In this document: positions 1 through 7,369 of the stretch, one piece after another | Numbering within the stretch: the stretch's first letter is position 1 | Layout of the letters: each line of letters starts with the position of its first letter | The notes under the pieces: generated by a model | The model's database searches: none | What the model saw: only the letters and a program-made list of their open reading frames with translations | What the model was told of the DNA's origin: nothing | Made by a program: the position numbers and the translations under genes | DNA from: an uncultured Pseudoclavibacter sp. | Lineage (GTDB): Bacteria > Actinomycetota > Actinomycetes > Actinomycetales > Microbacteriaceae | Reading direction: 5' to 3' | Assembly: GCA_946221025.1 (NCBI GenBank) | Contig: CAMIMS010000030.1 | Location: 1 to 20,186 of the forward strand | DNA length: 20,186 nucleotides

Positions 1-366
1 CACCGCCACAGCGAGGGTGGAGTCGAGCCGCACGCGACCCGGGTCGAGGGTCTGCACGTGCAGCGCATTGCCGATGACCGAGACAATCCCGAAGGCTATG
101 AGTGTGGCCCACGGGTACCACGTCACGCGGAGGCCGCGGCTGCGCAGCGCGAAGGCCGCGAGCGTGGCCACGACGATGAAGCCGTCCACGATGAGCGGCC
201 ATGCGAACGCCAGCTCACCCGGGATGCCGGCTGCCTCGGCGACGTCGCGCAGCGCGTTGAAGCTCAGCACAAACGACCCGATCGCCAGGCCCGCGACGCC
301 GGCGGCGAGTACCTGCGCCAGGCGGTTCGACGTCGAGTCGATCCCGAAGCTCGCGCCCGCGCTCAT
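1..366 (-). CDS. DUF2637-type membrane protein (partial, C-terminus beyond window)
   Basis: The first 122 codons read leftward from an ATG at 366 and run off the left edge. The protein has three clear hydrophobic segments (about residues 18-40, 53-75 and 86-103) and a fourth beginning at the edge. The phrase PLIVDGFIVVATLAAF, preceded by FVLSFNALRDVAEAAGIP, is what I recognise as the DUF2637 pattern. That family is common in actinobacterial integrative elements, plasmids and some phages (SpdB-like transfer/spread proteins); its biochemical role is not established. The start overlaps the stop of the upstream excisionase-like gene (ATGA), so the two are probably translationally coupled. The family call rests on sequence memory. 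The neighbours (excisionase, repressor, tRNA) support a mobile-element origin. Confidence 0.8.
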   Translation of the reverse strand, partial: MSAGASFGIDSTSNRLAQVLAAGVAGLAIGSFVLSFNALRDVAEAAGIPGELAFAWPLIVDGFIVVATLAAFALRSRGLRVTWYPWATLIAFGIVSVIGNALHVQTLDPGRVRLDSTLAVAV

Positions 367-608
367 CGCGACTCCGAACGGAGGCGCTCGAGCTCGTCGC
401 GGTCCACCGGCACCCCGTATCGCTCCTCGAACGCAGCGATCGGCACCCGATACGTGGCGCCGATCCGCGTTGCCTTCAGATCGCCAGCGTGGATGGAGTT
501 GCGGACGGTTTGGTCCGTGACGCTCAGGAGGCGCGCAACCTCCGAGACCGAGAGGAAGGGAGGTATGACACAAAAGTATCCCGTTCGCTTGCACTTCGCA
601 AGCGACAC
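363..608 (-). CDS. Excisionase-like helix-turn-helix protein
   Basis: An 81-residue frame. Residues about 18-67 (FLSVSEVARLLSVTDQTVRN, then IHAGDLKATRIGATYRVP) match the winged-HTH excisionase/MerR-like fold of the 'helix-turn-helix domain-containing protein, excisionase family'. In integrative elements such proteins bind near the attachment site and direct excision, or act as small regulators. The listed start is a GTG at 608 with no clear Shine-Dalgarno; a TTG two codons inside is an alternative, so the start is uncertain. It is co-oriented and overlapping with the DUF2637 gene, and divergent from the Xre repressor, giving a compact lysogeny/transfer switch. No integrase is visible between this gene and the tRNA, where one would often be found. 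Confidence 0.78.
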   Translation of the reverse strand: MSLAKCKRTGYFCVIPPFLSVSEVARLLSVTDQTVRNSIHAGDLKATRIGATYRVPIAAFEERYGVPVDRDELERLRSESR

Positions 609-616
609 GCAAATTT

Positions 617-655
617 ATGTGCGCTCTCGCCACATGTATCGCTCGACTCTAGACT
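617..655. promoter_or_regulatory. Divergent promoter/operator region between repressor and excisionase genes
   Basis: The 53 bp between the two divergent starts must hold both promoters. Rightward, TAGACT at 650-655 fits the actinobacterial -10 TAnnnT and ends exactly 6 nt before the ATG at 662, the geometry of a leaderless mRNA. An interrupted inverted repeat ATGTG-N9-CACAT at 617-635 lies between the starts and is a candidate repressor operator. This patch is AT-richer than its surroundings. No convincing -35 hexamer is seen. The operator assignment is inference. Confidence 0.45.
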
Positions 656-661
656 TACCGC

Positions 662-1003
662 ATGAGCCTGCACGATTCTCCTAGCGACGTTCGCGACACC
701 GTCAATGTCACCGCAGAGCGTATCGTCGCGCTCCTCTGGCGCAAAAAGATGTCGATGACCGCACTCGGGCGTCGCGTCGGGATGAGCTCACCGAGCATCA
801 GCCAGAAGATGAAGGGTGACCGCCGCTGGTTCGTCGAGGACCTCGTGGCTGTGGCGGCCGAGCTCGACACATCTGTGGGCTACCTCCTCGGCGAGACCGA
901 CGACGACGCAGCACCGAAAACGACAGCGGCCCCGTCCGCGGGGGACGGGGCCGATCGGGGCCGCCTGTGGGAATCGAACCCACGACCTATTCATTACGAG
1001 TGA
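662..1003 (+). CDS. Xre-family HTH repressor whose frame ends inside tRNA-Thr antisense
   Basis: A 113-residue frame. Residues about 18-75 form a Cro/C1-type HTH: RIVALLWRKKMSMTALGRRV, then GMSSPSISQKMKGDRRW and ELDTSVGYLLGETDDD. This arrangement is typical of phage and ICE repressors. The ATG is 6 nt downstream of a TAGACT -10, suggesting leaderless translation. From about residue 85 the frame passes through the hairpin at 928-952 and then the tRNA-Thr gene, giving a tail containing GRLWESNPRPIHYE that is simply antisense tRNA; the TGA lies opposite the anticodon stem. The tail is therefore probably defined by integration. The protein probably controls the divergent excisionase-DUF2637 genes. 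The HTH call is strong; how the tail behaves is inference. Confidence 0.8.
   Translation: MSLHDSPSDVRDTVNVTAERIVALLWRKKMSMTALGRRVGMSSPSISQKMKGDRRWFVEDLVAVAAELDTSVGYLLGETDDDAAPKTTAAPSAGDGADRGRLWESNPRPIHYE
928..952 (-). terminator. tRNA-Thr intrinsic terminator
   Basis: A perfect 10-bp stem (GGCCCCGTCC with GGACGGGGCC) around a 5-nt loop, starting 7 nt beyond the tRNA 3' end on the leftward strand. A TTTT tract follows about 7 nt later. The same DNA is coding in the rightward repressor frame. Confidence 0.7.
928..1003. other. Putative attachment-site (att) junction at the tRNA-Thr 3' end
   Basis: Excisionase-like, repressor and DUF2637 genes sit directly against the tRNA 3' end, and ordinary chromosomal genes begin on the other side. 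This is the layout expected if an element recombined into the 3' half of tRNA-Thr and restored it. The crossover cannot be placed because the second att copy lies outside the window. The interval given runs from the terminator to the repressor stop. Inferred from position only. Confidence 0.45.
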
Positions 1004-1031
1004 ATCGCTCTGCCGACTGAGCTAAGGCGGC
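960..1031 (-). tRNA. tRNA-Thr (anticodon CGU)
   Basis: The leftward strand folds as a full cloverleaf. The acceptor stem is GCCGCCT/AGGCGGC, the D stem GCTC/GAGC, the anticodon stem ATTCA/TGAAT with loop CTCGTAA (anticodon CGT, reading ACG), and the T arm GTGGG TTCGATT CCCAC. CCA is not encoded. The base after the acceptor stem, the discriminator, is C. The gene's 3' end faces the mobile-element genes, the usual polarity when a tRNA 3' half serves as attachment site. Confidence 0.96.
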
Positions 1032-1067
1032 GGATGCAACCTGCCCGGAAGCAGGACGCGACTGGCA

Positions 1068-1073
1068 AGTCTA
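1068..1073 (-). promoter_or_regulatory. Candidate tRNA-Thr promoter (-10)
   Basis: TAGACT on the leftward strand, about 37 bp upstream of the mature tRNA 5' end. It fits the TAnnnT -10 and leaves a short 5' leader for RNase P. The -35 region is not convincing. Confidence 0.4.
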
Positions 1074-1118
1074 CACGAGCAGTTAGCCACGCGTTACCGC
1101 GATCGAGCTGCCGGATGC

Positions 1119-1155
1119 GGAACGGGGCGCCACCGCTTGGATGACGCCCCGTTCC
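1119..1155 (-). terminator. Putative terminator after the alpha/beta-hydrolase gene
   Basis: An 11-bp perfect stem (GGAACGGGGCG with CGCCCCGTTCC) around a 15-nt loop, beginning 13 nt after the hydrolase stop. No U-tract follows, as is common in actinobacteria. It is likely the end of the topA-tmk-holB-hydrolase cluster. Confidence 0.6.
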
Positions 1156-1168
1156 CCGTTCTGCTGAC

Positions 1169-2743
1169 CTAGCAGGTTGTCCCATCCTGCGGCGGGGTGC
1201 CCTTGATGAGGTACTCGTCGACCGCCGAGTCGACGCAGGTCGACTGGCCACCGTAGGCGATGTGCCCCTCACCCTTGAACGAGAGCAGCACGCCCGATTC
1301 GAGCTGCTTGCTGACCGCTTCGGCCCAGCGGTGCGGGGTGGCCGGGTCACCGGTGGTTCCGACAACAAGCACCGGCGGTGCCCCCTCGCCCTTCACCGGT
1401 GCCGGGGTCGCCTTGCTCTCGAACGGCCACTGTTCGCACTGCACGTCACCGAGCTCTTCGGGGCCCGGCTCACCGATCGGAGTCGCTTCGCGCAGCTTCT
1501 TGTTGTACTCGCGAATCTTCGCCGGGTCGCGCTCGACCGGGTAGTCGGCGCAGTTGATCGCGATGAACGCCTCGAACATGTTCGAGTCGTACTTCCCGTC
1601 CTTGTCGCGACCGTAGTACGCATCGCTCAGCTCGAAGAACATCGCCGGGTCGCCCTGCGAGAGATACGCGGTGAACGCCTCTGAGAGCGCATCCCAGTTC
1701 ATCTTCGAATACATGGTGAACGAGATCGCCGTCGACATGACCGTGCTCGTGAGCTTGCGGCCGTCCTTATTGGCGGGCATCGTCTGGTCGGCCTTCTTCA
1801 TCGCATCGTTGATCTGCTTGATGGCCTGGTCGACGTTGCCGGTGAACGGGCACTTCGAGCCCTTCTTCAGGCAGTCCTCGAGGTAGGCGCGGGTCGCGTT
1901 CGCGAATCCCTCCTGCTGGCCGAGCACCACCTCGAACTGCGTCAGCGACGGGTCGGTCGCCCCGTCGAGCACCACGCGTCCGACCTTGTCGGGGAAGGTG
2001 TCGACGTAGTGCGCGCCAATGTCGGTTCCGTACGAGAAGCCGAAGTAGAACAGCTTCTCGTCGCCGACCGCCGAACGCAGCATGTCGAGGTCGCGCACCG
2101 TGCTCATCGTGTCGACGAACTCGAGCAGCTCCCCGGTGTTCTGCTTGCAGGCGTCGGCGAACTTCTTCGCCTTTTCCTGCTCGTGCTTGATCCACTCGGC
2201 GTCGTTCTTCGGCATCGGGTTCGGAACGCCGTAGAAGAACTCATCCATGCCCTTGTCGTCAACGCATTCGACGGCGCTCGACTGACCAACACCTCGCGGG
2301 TCCCATCCGACGATGTCGAACGACTCCTGCAGGTCCTTGGAGAACACGGCCGTACCGGCGCCCTCAACAAAGTCGAAACCGGAGGCGCCAGGCCCACCGG
2401 GGTTCGTGAATAGCGACCCCTGCTTCTCGCCCTTGGCGGGGATGCGAACGAGCGCCAGCTCGACCTCTTTACCGTTCGACGGGTCGTCCCAGTTCATCGG
2501 GGCTTTGGCGGTGGCGCACTCACGGTTTTGGCCGCAGTTTTGCCAGTCGAGTTGCTGCTCGTAGTAGGGGCGAAGCGCCTCATCCACATCCCCAGAAGCG
2601 GGAGTGGTCGGAACGTTCGGCTGGGGACCCTGCACGTGCTGAATGATCGTGCAGCCCGATAGCCCGGTGGATGCGAGCGCGAGAATCGCGCCCGCGGTCA
2701 GTGCGCGTTTGATGCGCTCGGTGAATGGCCGGTGGATCGTCAC
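1169..2743 (-). CDS. Secreted lipoprotein alpha/beta hydrolase (tripeptidyl-aminopeptidase-like)
   Basis: 524 residues. A basic N-terminus and hydrophobic stretch end in the lipobox LSGC (Cys31), predicting an exported, lipid-anchored enzyme. The core is the proline-aminopeptidase-like alpha/beta-hydrolase fold: oxyanion-loop motif NPGGPGASG (about 114-122), GWDPRGVGQS (146-155) and the nucleophile elbow GFSYG with Ser237. In the C-terminal TAP-like region, Asp466 (GTTGDPATP) and His494 (GEGHIAY) complete the triad. Relatives in Streptomyces (SlpD/SlpE type) and mycobacteria release N-terminal tri- or oligopeptides; the exact substrate here is unknown. The GTG start overlaps the holB stop (GTGA) with GAAGGGGG about 8 nt upstream, so it is translated as the last gene of the topA-tmk-holB cluster. 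A lipid-anchored peptidase cotranscribed with replication genes is a recurrent but unexplained actinobacterial arrangement. Confidence 0.92.
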   Translation of the reverse strand: MTIHRPFTERIKRALTAGAILALASTGLSGCTIIQHVQGPQPNVPTTPASGDVDEALRPYYEQQLDWQNCGQNRECATAKAPMNWDDPSNGKEVELALVRIPAKGEKQGSLFTNPGGPGASGFDFVEGAGTAVFSKDLQESFDIVGWDPRGVGQSSAVECVDDKGMDEFFYGVPNPMPKNDAEWIKHEQEKAKKFADACKQNTGELLEFVDTMSTVRDLDMLRSAVGDEKLFYFGFSYGTDIGAHYVDTFPDKVGRVVLDGATDPSLTQFEVVLGQQEGFANATRAYLEDCLKKGSKCPFTGNVDQAIKQINDAMKKADQTMPANKDGRKLTSTVMSTAISFTMYSKMNWDALSEAFTAYLSQGDPAMFFELSDAYYGRDKDGKYDSNMFEAFIAINCADYPVERDPAKIREYNKKLREATPIGEPGPEELGDVQCEQWPFESKATPAPVKGEGAPPVLVVGTTGDPATPHRWAEAVSKQLESGVLLSFKGEGHIAYGGQSTCVDSAVDEYLIKGTPPQDGTTC

Positions 2744-3912
2744 TGACGGCCCCCTTCTCGTCGTTGAACCAAGGTCAGCGCGAACGCTTCGAGCACGAGG
2801 CCCGCCGGCACATTCGCGGCGAGGCGGGATCGTGCGGTAGCAATCGCGTCCATGCTACTGAGAGCCTGCTCGGGAGCAATCTGCGAAGCGGCTCTGTGAA
2901 TCTCGTCGCTCATGGATGCGTTCACGAGCGGCGCATCCATGCCGAGCGTCACGGTCACAACATCGCGCAGCAGCGACTGAATATCGGTGAGGATGCGGTC
3001 GACCCCATCCAGGTGCGCGCGTTTCGCTCGGCGCTTCTGGTGTTCTTCGAGCTCGCGCACCTGGGCGCGCAACTGCCTCGGCACGGCCTGCTTAGGTTCG
3101 AGCCCCATCGAGCGGAACAGCTCCGCGCGTTCAGCTTCATCGCGGTCTTGGGCCTGCGCCTGACCGTCGGCTTCGGCAAGCTCCATCCACTCGGCTGCTT
3201 TCCGCACCGCCTGCCCGGTTGAGCGAAGCTCCAGCACCCCGCTCAGAGATGCGGCTCGACGCTCGCGCGCTGCGGGCGAGGTGGCAAGGCGTCTGGCCAT
3301 GCCGATATGCGATTGCGCTTCGCGAGCCGAGAGTTCGGCGAGCTGGCGCGGCACCCCGTCGCGGGTGACGAGCAGCTCCGCCACGTCTTCAACCGGTGGG
3401 ACGCGTAGCGCCACGACGCGCACGCGCGAACGGATGGTGGGCAACAGGTCGGCCACGCTCGGCGCGCACAGAATCCACACGGTCGTCGGCGGTGGTTCCT
3501 CGATTGCCTTTAGGAGCGTGTTCGAGGTGCGGGCGACCATTCGGTCGGCGTCTTCGACGACGATGACCCGCACCGGGGATGCGACCGGAGTGAGGGAGGA
3601 TCGCTCGACGAGCTTTCGGGCGGTGCCGATGTCGAGCTGCACGGTTTGCGTGGCGACCGCGGTTAGGTCGGGGTGACTGCGCGAGGCGACCTGGCGGCAT
3701 GAGTCGCATTCACCGCATCCGCCATTCGGGCACAGTAGCGCCGCGGCGAACGCGTACGCGGTGTTACTTCGGCCCGAGCCCGCCGGTCCGGTGATCAGCC
3801 ACGAGTTCGTCATGGCGGATGGGTCTCCCCCGCCCTGTCTCGCGGCGTTCGCGGCGCGCTGGAACACCTCGACCGCCTGCGGCTGGCCGGAGAGTTCGCT
3901 CCACACGCTCAC
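2740..3912 (-). CDS. holB: DNA polymerase III clamp-loader subunit delta'
   Basis: 390 residues. The N-terminal AAA+ module has a P-loop-like GPAGSGRS (42-49) with Arg where ATP-hydrolysing relatives have Lys. A four-Cys zinc module follows (CPNGGCGECDSC, Cys61/66/69/72), then VIVVEDADRM, the NTLLKAIEEPP block and the sensor/arginine-finger-like TIRSRV. This is the DnaX/delta' family; as the delta' subunit it would complete the clamp loader that places the beta clamp on primed DNA. The C-terminal half is a less conserved collar region. The GTG start lies 8 bp after the tmk stop, and the tmk-holB pairing is a classic bacterial arrangement. The P-loop Arg suggests a non-hydrolysing subunit, which fits delta' rather than tau/gamma; that role is inference. 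Confidence 0.93.
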   Translation of the reverse strand: MSVWSELSGQPQAVEVFQRAANAARQGGGDPSAMTNSWLITGPAGSGRSNTAYAFAAALLCPNGGCGECDSCRQVASRSHPDLTAVATQTVQLDIGTARKLVERSSLTPVASPVRVIVVEDADRMVARTSNTLLKAIEEPPPTTVWILCAPSVADLLPTIRSRVRVVALRVPPVEDVAELLVTRDGVPRQLAELSAREAQSHIGMARRLATSPAARERRAASLSGVLELRSTGQAVRKAAEWMELAEADGQAQAQDRDEAERAELFRSMGLEPKQAVPRQLRAQVRELEEHQKRRAKRAHLDGVDRILTDIQSLLRDVVTVTLGMDAPLVNASMSDEIHRAASQIAPEQALSSMDAIATARSRLAANVPAGLVLEAFALTLVQRREGGRQ

Positions 3913-3920
3913 GGCCGCGA

Positions 3921-4550
3921 CTAGTTCAGGCTCGAATCGAGGGCGGAAACGCGGTGACGGATCAGGTCTGCGATTTCATCCGGCGGGAGGGTCGCATCGA
4001 CAACGAGCACCCGATCCGGCTCGGCATTCGCGATGGCGAGGAACGCCTCACGCACCCGGCTGTGGAACTCGAGCGCCTCCGATTCGAGCCGGTCGAAGGG
4101 CTTGTTGTCGCTCGCGAGCCGTCGCTTTCCCTCGACCACGTCGAGGTCGAGAAGCACCGTGAGGTCTGGGCGAAGTTCGCGCGTGGCCCACATCGAAAGA
4201 TCCCGGATGCGTTCTTCACCAAGCCCCCGGCCCGCCCCCTGGTAGGCGACGGATGAGTCGAGGTACCGGTCTTGCACGACGACCGCTCCGCGCTCGATCG
4301 CGGGGCGCACGACCGATTGGATGTGATGAGCGCGGTCTGCCGCGTAGATGAGGGCCTCGGCCCGCTCATCGAGGTGGTCGCGCGAGTGCAGCACGATTTC
4401 GCGAAGCTGCACGCCGAGCGGGGTGCCGCCGGGTTCGCGGGTGCGAACGACCTCGCGGCCCGCATCCGCGAGCCATTTCTCGAGCATCGCCGCCTGGGTG
4501 CTTTTGCCCGCGCCGTCGCCACCCTCGAAGGTGATGAACAGGCCAGCCAC
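3921..4550 (-). CDS. tmk: Thymidylate kinase (dTMP kinase)
   Basis: 209 residues, the normal family length. It phosphorylates dTMP to dTDP with ATP, feeding dTTP synthesis. Visible motifs: P-loop FEGGDGAGKST (8-18), TREPGGTPLG (the Arg-Glu-Pro dTMP-binding motif), the DRY motif in VVQDRYLDSSVAYQGAGRG, and a lid region after it. The GTG start lies 2 bp after the topA stop, so ribosomes can reinitiate; GAGG sits inside the end of topA. It is co-oriented with holB downstream. Thymidine kinase, the salvage enzyme making its substrate, is encoded about 12 kb away in the same window. Confidence 0.96.
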   Translation of the reverse strand: MAGLFITFEGGDGAGKSTQAAMLEKWLADAGREVVRTREPGGTPLGVQLREIVLHSRDHLDERAEALIYAADRAHHIQSVVRPAIERGAVVVQDRYLDSSVAYQGAGRGLGEERIRDLSMWATRELRPDLTVLLDLDVVEGKRRLASDNKPFDRLESEALEFHSRVREAFLAIANAEPDRVLVVDATLPPDEIADLIRHRVSALDSSLN

Positions 4551-4552
4551 CG

Positions 4553-7369
4553 CTATGCCTCGTCCGTCGCGTCGCTCGCGGCAGCCTTCTTCGCGGCGGT
4601 CGAGCGAGTCGTCGTCTTGGATGCGGATGCGGTCGTTTTCTTCGCGGCGGGCTTTCGCGTGGTGCCGCTCTTGCTGGCGGCGGCCTTCGTGCCCGTTTTC
4701 GCGGCCGGCTTTTTCGCCGTCGTCTTGCGGGTGGTGGTCTTCTTTTTCGCCGGGCCCTTCGCTCGTTTCTCGGCGAGCATCTCGACCGCGCGTTCGAAGG
4801 TGACCTCCTCCGGGTTCTGCCCGCGAGGAACGGTGACGTTCGTTTCGCCGTCGGTGACGTACGGGCCGAAGCGGCCGTCCTTCACGCGAATCGTTTTGCC
4901 GCTGACGGGGTCTGCCTCGAGTTCCTTGATGACCGTCTTCGACTGGTGCGAGGCGTACTTCGGTTGCGCGAACAGCTCGTTGGCGCCGGCCATGTCGATC
5001 GTGAAGATCTCTTCTTCGCTCGGCAGCGTTCGGGTGTCGGTGCCGCGCTTCAGGTAGGGGCCGTAGCGGCCGTTTTGCGCGGTGGTCTCTTCGCCCGTTT
5101 CTTCATCCACGCCGACAACGCGCGGAAGGTTCAGCAACTGCAGCGCCTGCTGCAGGGTCACTTCGGCCGGGGTCATCGAGCGGAACAGGGATGCGGTTCG
5201 GGGCTTCGGCGCCGACTTCTTCGCGGCCCCGCTCTCTGGCTCGGGCAGCACTTCGGTGACGTAGGGGCCGAAGCGGCCGTCCTTCACCACGATCTGGTGC
5301 CCGGTGTCGGGGTCTTCACCGAGTTCGCGGTCGCCGGTGACGGGCGCGTCGATGAGTTCGCGAGCCTTCTCCGTGGTCAGCTCATCCGGGGCCATGTCTT
5401 CGGGAATGCTGATTCGGCGCGGCTCGTCAGGCTTGTCGCTCACGACCTCGAGGTAGGGGCCGTAGCGGCCGATGCGAAGCGTCACACCCTCATCGATGCG
5501 GGTCGAGTTGATCTCGCGCGCGTCGATTTCACCGAGGTTGTCGACGACGCCGCGAAGCCCCCGGTGGTCCTCGGTGCCGAAGTAGAAGCCGTTCAGCCAA
5601 TCGACCCGGTCTTGCTCACCGGCGGCGATGCGGTCGAGGTCGGCTTCCATCGCGGCGGTGAAGTCGTATTCGACGAGGTCGTGAAAGTGCTCTTCGAGCA
5701 GGCGCACCACCGAGAACGCCGTCCAGCTCGGCACGAGCGCGGAGCCGCGGTTGGTGACGTAGCCGCGGTCTTGAATCGTGCCGATGATCGCCGAGTACGT
5801 GGATGGGCGGCCGATGCCGAGTTCATCCAGTCGCTTGATGAGGCTCGCTTCGGTGTAGCGGGCCGGCGGCGTGGTTTCGTGGGGCTTCGGCTCAGCCTCG
5901 GTTGCCGAAAGCTGTTCGCCCTCTTTCAGAACGGGCAGCTTCGCGTCTTCGGCGGCCTTCGCGGGCGCGGCGTTCTCGTCGTCGCTGCCCTCTTCGTAGG
6001 CGGCGAGGAACCCGCGGAAGGTGATGACCGTTCCCGATGACTGCAGTTCGACTTCGCGCGACTCGACGGTGCCCTGCGCATCCGGAACCTCGATCGCGTC
6101 GGTGCGGATGGTGACGGTCGCCGTCTGGCCCTTCGCGTCGGCCATCTGCGAGGCGATGGTGCGCTTCCAGATGAGGTCGTAGAGCTTGTGCTCCTGCGGC
6201 GAGAGCACCGAGCGCAGCGAATCGGGCGTGGCGAATGCCGAGCCCGAGGGGCGAATCGCTTCGTGCGCCTCCTGAGCGCCCTTCGACTTCGTGCCGTACA
6301 TGCGCGGCGACGAGGGGATGGAGTCGGCCCCGTACAGCTCGCTCGCCTGCGTGCGAGCGGCGTTCACCGCCTGCGACGACAGCGCCGTGGAGTCGGTACG
6401 CATATAGGTGATGTGCCCGTTCTCATACAGCGACTGCGCGACGCTCATGGTCTGGCGGGAGGTGAACCGAAGCTTTCGCCCGGCCTCCTGCTGCAGGGTG
6501 GATGTGGTGAACGGGGCGCTCGGGCGGCGCGTGTACGGCTTCGTCTCGAGCTTTTCGACCCGAATGCCGATGTCGCCCGTGGTGAGTGCCTGCGCGATGG
6601 CGGTGGCGCCCGCCTCGCCGAGCACGAGCGCGTCGCCCTTGACCTGCCCGCGGTCGGTGAAGTCGCGGCCGGTGGCGATGCGCGAATCGCCAACGCGGGT
6701 CACGTGGGCGGGGAACGCCTCGTTCTTCACGGTGTCGAGTGTGGCGTCAACGCCCCAGTAGCTCGCGGTGACGAACGCGAGACGCTCGCGCTCCCGGTCG
6801 ACCACGAGTCGCGTCGCGGCCGACTGCACGCGACCGGCCGACAGGCCCGGGCCGACTTTGCGCCAGAGCACGGGCGATACCTCGTAGCCGTAGAGGCGGT
6901 CGAGGATGCGGCGGGTTTCCTGCGCGTCAACGAGGTGGTCGTCAACGTCGCGGGTGCGGTCTTTCGCGGCCTGGATCGCCTCTTCGGTGATCTCGTGGAA
7001 CACCATGCGCTTGACCGGCACCTTGGGCTTCAGCACCTGCAAGAGGTGCCACGCGATCGCTTCTCCCTCGCGGTCTTCATCGGTGGCGAGGATGAGTTCA
7101 TCCGCATCTTTCAGCGCGCGCTTGAGCTCGGTGACCGTCTTCTTCTTGCTGTCCGAGACCACGTAGTAGGGCTCGAAGCCGTTGTCGACGTCGACGCTGA
7201 ACTTGCCCATCGAGCCCTGCTTGAGCTCGGGCGGCAGGTTCTTCGGTTCGACGAGGTCGCGGATGTGACCGACCGAAGCGAGCACTTCATAGTCGTCACC
7301 GAGGTACTTCGAGATGCTCTTGACCTTCGTCGGCGACTCGACGATCACGAGCTTCGTTGCGCGTGGCAC
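4553..7369 (-). CDS. topA: DNA topoisomerase I (type IA)
   Basis: 938 residues from a GTG at 7369. This start is chosen because KLVIVESPTK, the conserved N-terminal Toprim strand, follows within five residues; the open frame continues far upstream without family similarity. It relaxes negative supercoils by transient single-strand cleavage. Visible: Toprim Glu in VESPTK, the TDEDREGE metal motif, and GLSAGRVQS. The active-site Tyr322 lies in HITYMRTDST. Several C-terminal repeats of the form 'G..ryGPYl/v' (IRVKDGRFGPYVTDGETNVT is one) replace zinc fingers, as in actinobacteria. Residues about 870-938 are a Lys/Ala/Thr-rich tail known in mycobacterial and Streptomyces enzymes to aid DNA binding and processivity. 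A weak SD (AGGGGG) lies about 10 nt before the GTG. tmk follows after 2 bp. Confidence 0.96.
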   Translation of the reverse strand: MPRATKLVIVESPTKVKSISKYLGDDYEVLASVGHIRDLVEPKNLPPELKQGSMGKFSVDVDNGFEPYYVVSDSKKKTVTELKRALKDADELILATDEDREGEAIAWHLLQVLKPKVPVKRMVFHEITEEAIQAAKDRTRDVDDHLVDAQETRRILDRLYGYEVSPVLWRKVGPGLSAGRVQSAATRLVVDRERERLAFVTASYWGVDATLDTVKNEAFPAHVTRVGDSRIATGRDFTDRGQVKGDALVLGEAGATAIAQALTTGDIGIRVEKLETKPYTRRPSAPFTTSTLQQEAGRKLRFTSRQTMSVAQSLYENGHITYMRTDSTALSSQAVNAARTQASELYGADSIPSSPRMYGTKSKGAQEAHEAIRPSGSAFATPDSLRSVLSPQEHKLYDLIWKRTIASQMADAKGQTATVTIRTDAIEVPDAQGTVESREVELQSSGTVITFRGFLAAYEEGSDDENAAPAKAAEDAKLPVLKEGEQLSATEAEPKPHETTPPARYTEASLIKRLDELGIGRPSTYSAIIGTIQDRGYVTNRGSALVPSWTAFSVVRLLEEHFHDLVEYDFTAAMEADLDRIAAGEQDRVDWLNGFYFGTEDHRGLRGVVDNLGEIDAREINSTRIDEGVTLRIGRYGPYLEVVSDKPDEPRRISIPEDMAPDELTTEKARELIDAPVTGDRELGEDPDTGHQIVVKDGRFGPYVTEVLPEPESGAAKKSAPKPRTASLFRSMTPAEVTLQQALQLLNLPRVVGVDEETGEETTAQNGRYGPYLKRGTDTRTLPSEEEIFTIDMAGANELFAQPKYASHQSKTVIKELEADPVSGKTIRVKDGRFGPYVTDGETNVTVPRGQNPEEVTFERAVEMLAEKRAKGPAKKKTTTRKTTAKKPAAKTGTKAAASKSGTTRKPAAKKTTASASKTTTRSTAAKKAAASDATDEA

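Noticed and set aside
4946..6040. Long rightward frames antisense to topA.
   Set aside because: Low-complexity shadow translations with no domains; topA is unambiguous.
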